A stretch of DNA of 16,742 bases from Paludibacteraceae bacterium (GTDB lineage: Bacteria > Bacteroidota > Bacteroidia > Bacteroidales > Paludibacteraceae): contig JALNVE010000032.1 in assembly GCA_023227695.1 (NCBI GenBank), positions 1-16,742 on the forward strand. The letters are read 5' to 3'. Shown piece by piece: positions 14,673 through 16,742 of the stretch (the first letter of the stretch is position 1; each line of letters opens with the position of its first letter). The translations under genes and the position numbers were made by a program. A model generated the notes under the pieces. That model was not told where the DNA came from and ran no database searches. It was given only the letters and a program-made list of their open reading frames with translations.

Positions 14673-16046
14673 TTATCCGTTAATTTTAAAATCTTCCACA
14701 TATCTGTCGATGCGCTGCAACTCATTCGGAATGTCGATACGCTGAGGACATTTAGGTGAACAGATACCGCAATTAGTACAATGGTTGGCCTGACGAAGTT
14801 TCGGTACACTACGGTCGTAACCGACCAAAAAGGCCTTTCGTGCAGCCTTATAATTCTCATCATTCACGTTTTCAGAATAGTTACCCTCTTTCAAGCAACG
14901 GTTGTAATGAGAGAAAATACCTGGAATATCCAAGCCGTATGGGCATGGCATACAGTATTCGCATTCATTGCAAGGAACAAACGGATATTGAAGTATCAGT
15001 TGGGCTACATCTTCCAAGATGTCCATCTCTTTCTGCGAAAGCGGTTTTAATGGAGAATAGGTACGGATATTATCCTGAAGATGTTCCATATAGGTCATAC
15101 CGCTAAGAACGGACAAAATCCTCGGATGACTTCCTGCAAAACGGAAAGCCCATGAAGCCGCATTGGAATTAGGATCCATCTGTTTCAATTTTTCCAAGCT
15201 ATGGAAATCAAGTTTTGAAAGACGGCCACCTTGTAATGGTTCCATCACGAAAATAGGGATGCCTCGTTTATCCAACTCTGCGTAAAGGTAATCCGCATTG
15301 ACGTTGTATCCAGAAGCATGACGCCAATCGAAATAGTTCAACTGGATAAGCACAAAATCCCATTTCACACCCGACTCGTTCAACATATAATCGAAGAACT
15401 CCTTCTCTCCGTGGAAAGACCAACCCAAGTTACGGATTCGTCCGGCTTCACGTTCCTTCAAAAGAAAATCAAGGATACCATTATCCAAATAACGTTTCTG
15501 ATAAACCTCTTTAGATCCAATGGAATGAAGCAGATAATAGTCGAAATAATCCACCTGAAGTGCCTTCAATGAGTTTTTATAAATATCGATGGAAGCCTCT
15601 TTGGTCTGCGTTTCAGGATCGAAATTAGACATTTTTGTGGAAACGAAGTATTTATCACGAGGGTGACGGTGCAAGGCTATACCTGTCGAAGTTTCTGACA
15701 AGCCCTGAACGTAACGGGGAGATGTATCAAACAGATTTACTCCATGAGCTAATGCATAATCAACCAAGCGGTTTACCTCCTCCTGATCAATCTCGTCGCC
15801 GCTACCATCCTTCTTCGGACGGGTTGGCCAACGCATACATCCATAACCCAAAATCGAGACTTTATCACCCGTCTTCGGATTAACACGATAAGTCATCTTA
15901 TCTGTCGGAACGGGACCTTGAGAATGATTCTTCTCTGAATCGCCATTGGATTTACAACCATAAAACGAAGCGGCCGAAACAGCGGCTCCTGCACCCAACA
16001 ACTTCAAGAATTTTCGTCTGTCAATTCCTTTTTTACCTTCTTCCAT
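14673..16046 (-). CDS. Tat-signal aldo/keto reductase with two C-terminal [4Fe-4S] motifs
   Basis: From the ATG at 16046 the protein has 457 residues. It starts MEEGKKGIDRRKFLKLLGAG: a twin-arginine signal (R10, R11) and a hydrophobic core ending in ASFYGC, so C31 may be lipid-modified. Residues about 50-340 are the aldo/keto reductase barrel with the catalytic tetrad intact (D107, Y112, K138, H174). Two ferredoxin motifs follow: C359/C362/C365/C368 and C423/C426/C429/C433. Family enzymes reduce carbonyls with NADPH. This one is predicted to be exported and may take electrons from the polyferredoxin encoded next. A TTG at 16070 could extend the frame by eight codons, but it lies against the promoter -7 element, so the ATG is preferred. 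First gene of a six-gene unit. The substrate is unknown. Confidence 0.87.
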   Translation of the reverse strand: MEEGKKGIDRRKFLKLLGAGAAVSAASFYGCKSNGDSEKNHSQGPVPTDKMTYRVNPKTGDKVSILGYGCMRWPTRPKKDGSGDEIDQEEVNRLVDYALAHGVNLFDTSPRYVQGLSETSTGIALHRHPRDKYFVSTKMSNFDPETQTKEASIDIYKNSLKALQVDYFDYYLLHSIGSKEVYQKRYLDNGILDFLLKEREAGRIRNLGWSFHGEKEFFDYMLNESGVKWDFVLIQLNYFDWRHASGYNVNADYLYAELDKRGIPIFVMEPLQGGRLSKLDFHSLEKLKQMDPNSNAASWAFRFAGSHPRILSVLSGMTYMEHLQDNIRTYSPLKPLSQKEMDILEDVAQLILQYPFVPCNECEYCMPCPYGLDIPGIFSHYNRCLKEGNYSENVNDENYKAARKAFLVGYDRSVPKLRQANHCTNCGICSPKCPQRIDIPNELQRIDRYVEDFKING

Positions 16047-16072
16047 AATTATTTGAGTTTTACAAAACAATG

Positions 16073-16100
16073 CAAAGATAAGTAACTAAAAATACACAAA
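16073..16100 (-). promoter_or_regulatory. Probable promoter of the reductase-tatC operon
   Basis: TATCTTTG read on the minus strand (16080-16073) matches TAnnTTTG. A TTTG at 16100-16097 lies 16 bases upstream, which is short for the usual 19-21. The start would be near 16066, giving a leader of about 20 bases before the ATG at 16046. Confidence 0.5.
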
Positions 16101-16240
16101 AAAGTAAATCACATGACGTTTTTATACAATTTCAATAGGAAATAATCAGAATTTTAATCCCTTTTAAAATCACCTCAAAAGCAATATTTTGTTAAAATTT
16201 ACATCAAAAAAGCTAAACAATATAAAAAACAATAGTTTTA

Positions 16241-16273
16241 TTGACTATTTTATTAGAATTATCCATTACTTTG
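16241..16273 (+). promoter_or_regulatory. Possible promoter of the winged-helix gene
   Basis: TTG (16241-16243) and TTACTTTG (16266-16273) are 22 bases apart. The -7 element has one mismatch to the consensus. The gene starts 55 bases further on. Confidence 0.35.
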
Positions 16274-16327
16274 TAAATACTTAAATGTGGATAAATAACT
16301 TATTTATAAATTTAACTACTTATCGTT

Positions 16328-16534
16328 ATGACGAACAAAGAAATTGGCGAAACAGCCGGATGCGTATGGCGTTTGCTTGATGAAAAAAAAGGTAACTTAA
16401 CTTTTGATCAAATCAAGAAAGAACTTAAAAAAGTAAAGAAAGAAGAACTATACATCGCAATCGGTTGGTTGTGTCGTGAGGACAAATTGGAGTGTTGTGT
16501 AAAAGACGAGAAAGAGACTTTCTGCCTTAAATAA
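16328..16534 (+). CDS. Small winged helix-turn-helix protein (DUF2582 type)
   Basis: The 68-residue protein is one winged-helix domain: TNKEIGETAGCVWRLLDEK for the first helix, LTFDQIKKEL for the second, KKEELYIAIGWLCREDKLE for the recognition helix, and a short wing CCVKDEKETFCLK. The run of AGxVWxxL and AIGWLCREDKL is typical of DUF2582, a group of very small wHTH proteins common in Bacteroidales, thought to bind DNA or act in protein contacts. Targets are unknown. It is monocistronic, divergent from the reductase-tat operon over a 281-base shared spacer, and has a strong terminator. A role in controlling that operon is possible but not shown. Confidence 0.83.
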   Translation: MTNKEIGETAGCVWRLLDEKKGNLTFDQIKKELKKVKKEELYIAIGWLCREDKLECCVKDEKETFCLK

Positions 16535-16554
16535 TCCAATTACTTTTTAAAGAC

Positions 16555-16593
16555 AAAGGAGGATTACGAGTTTTCGTTATTCTCCTTTTTTTT
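16555..16593 (+). terminator. Terminator of the winged-helix gene
   Basis: AAAGGAG (16555-16561) pairs with CTCCTTT (16582-16588), extended inward by a further imperfect stem around a GTTT loop, and runs into a tract of eight T residues. It begins 20 bases after the stop codon. Confidence 0.87.
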
Positions 16594-16689
16594 GTTATTA
16601 TCCAATTAGTTTTGGCCAATAATGGGGTCAGTAGAAATTTAGTGGGGAAAGAAATATCATAAAAAACCAAGTATCAACGTTTCTATACC

Positions 16690-16742
16690 ATGGAAACAAA
16701 ACAACTAATAGCGTTGGCAGAAGTAGTACTGCCAACCGAGAT
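16690..16742 (+). CDS. Start of a gene at the right edge, possibly an insertion-sequence N-terminal ORF
   Basis: An ATG at 16690 opens a frame that reads METKQLIALAEVVLPTE and leaves the window after 17 codons. The pattern of a short acidic helix ending in LP resembles the start of ISAon1-type transposase N-terminal region proteins of Bacteroidota. The upstream stretch 16624-16650, with GGGG at both ends (GGGGTCAG and TAGTGGGG), could lie near the left end of such an element, but the terminal repeat cannot be checked because the right end is outside the window. With so few residues this is a tentative call, and an ordinary gene is possible. Confidence 0.4.
   Translation, partial: METKQLIALAEVVLPTE

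Noticed and set aside
1..16742. tRNA or rRNA genes
   Set aside because: No cloverleaf with a conserved T-loop, and no rRNA-like sequence, was seen on either strand.

Overview
The window looks like a chromosomal segment from a member of the Bacteroidales (Bacteroidota). The basis is gene content (a DUF4293 membrane protein, the DUF2520/KdsC pair, an ORF6N-domain regulator, a DUF2582-type winged helix, a TatA/TatC pair without TatB), AT-rich spacers, and promoter-like sites of the Bacteroidota type (-7 TAnnTTTG, often with TTTG or TTG about 20 bases upstream) before several transcription units. The genus cannot be fixed from the sequence alone.

Layout. 1-339 is the start of a DUF4293 gene leaving the left edge. 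553-1137 (minus) is iorB, the small subunit of indolepyruvate ferredoxin oxidoreductase, without its usual iorA partner. 1474-2670 (plus) is a class I aminotransferase with a good promoter and terminator. 2721-2960 has no convincing protein gene but can fold into a multi-hairpin structure, so it may be a non-coding RNA or a dispersed repeat. 3018-5253 (minus) is a four-gene unit: nitroreductase, small membrane protein, DUF2520 dehydrogenase-like protein, and KdsC phosphatase for Kdo synthesis. 5541-6945 (plus) is a HigBA-type toxin-antitoxin pair whose antitoxin is fused to an ImmA/IrrE zinc peptidase. 7065-10282 (minus) is pheT followed by yebC.

10401-11080 is a small accessory patch: an ORF6N regulator gene, a tandem CACAGAG repeat, and three copies of a GGTC...GACC palindrome, one inside the gene. 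It lies between pheT and the most interesting unit, a tightly packed six-gene minus-strand operon at 11243-16046. That operon runs: aldo/keto reductase with a twin-arginine lipoprotein-like signal and two Fe-S clusters; a polyferredoxin that resembles NapH joined to NapG with an internal twin-arginine motif; a DUF1893 protein; an ECF transporter S component; tatA; tatC. My reading is a membrane redox unit carrying electrons from the cytoplasm to a Tat-exported Fe-S aldo/keto reductase, encoded together with the exporter it needs. The individual families are known. The joint function is inference.

The right end has a small winged-helix gene with a strong terminator (16328-16593), then the start of a further gene at 16690 that resembles the N-terminal ORF of a Bacteroidota insertion sequence.
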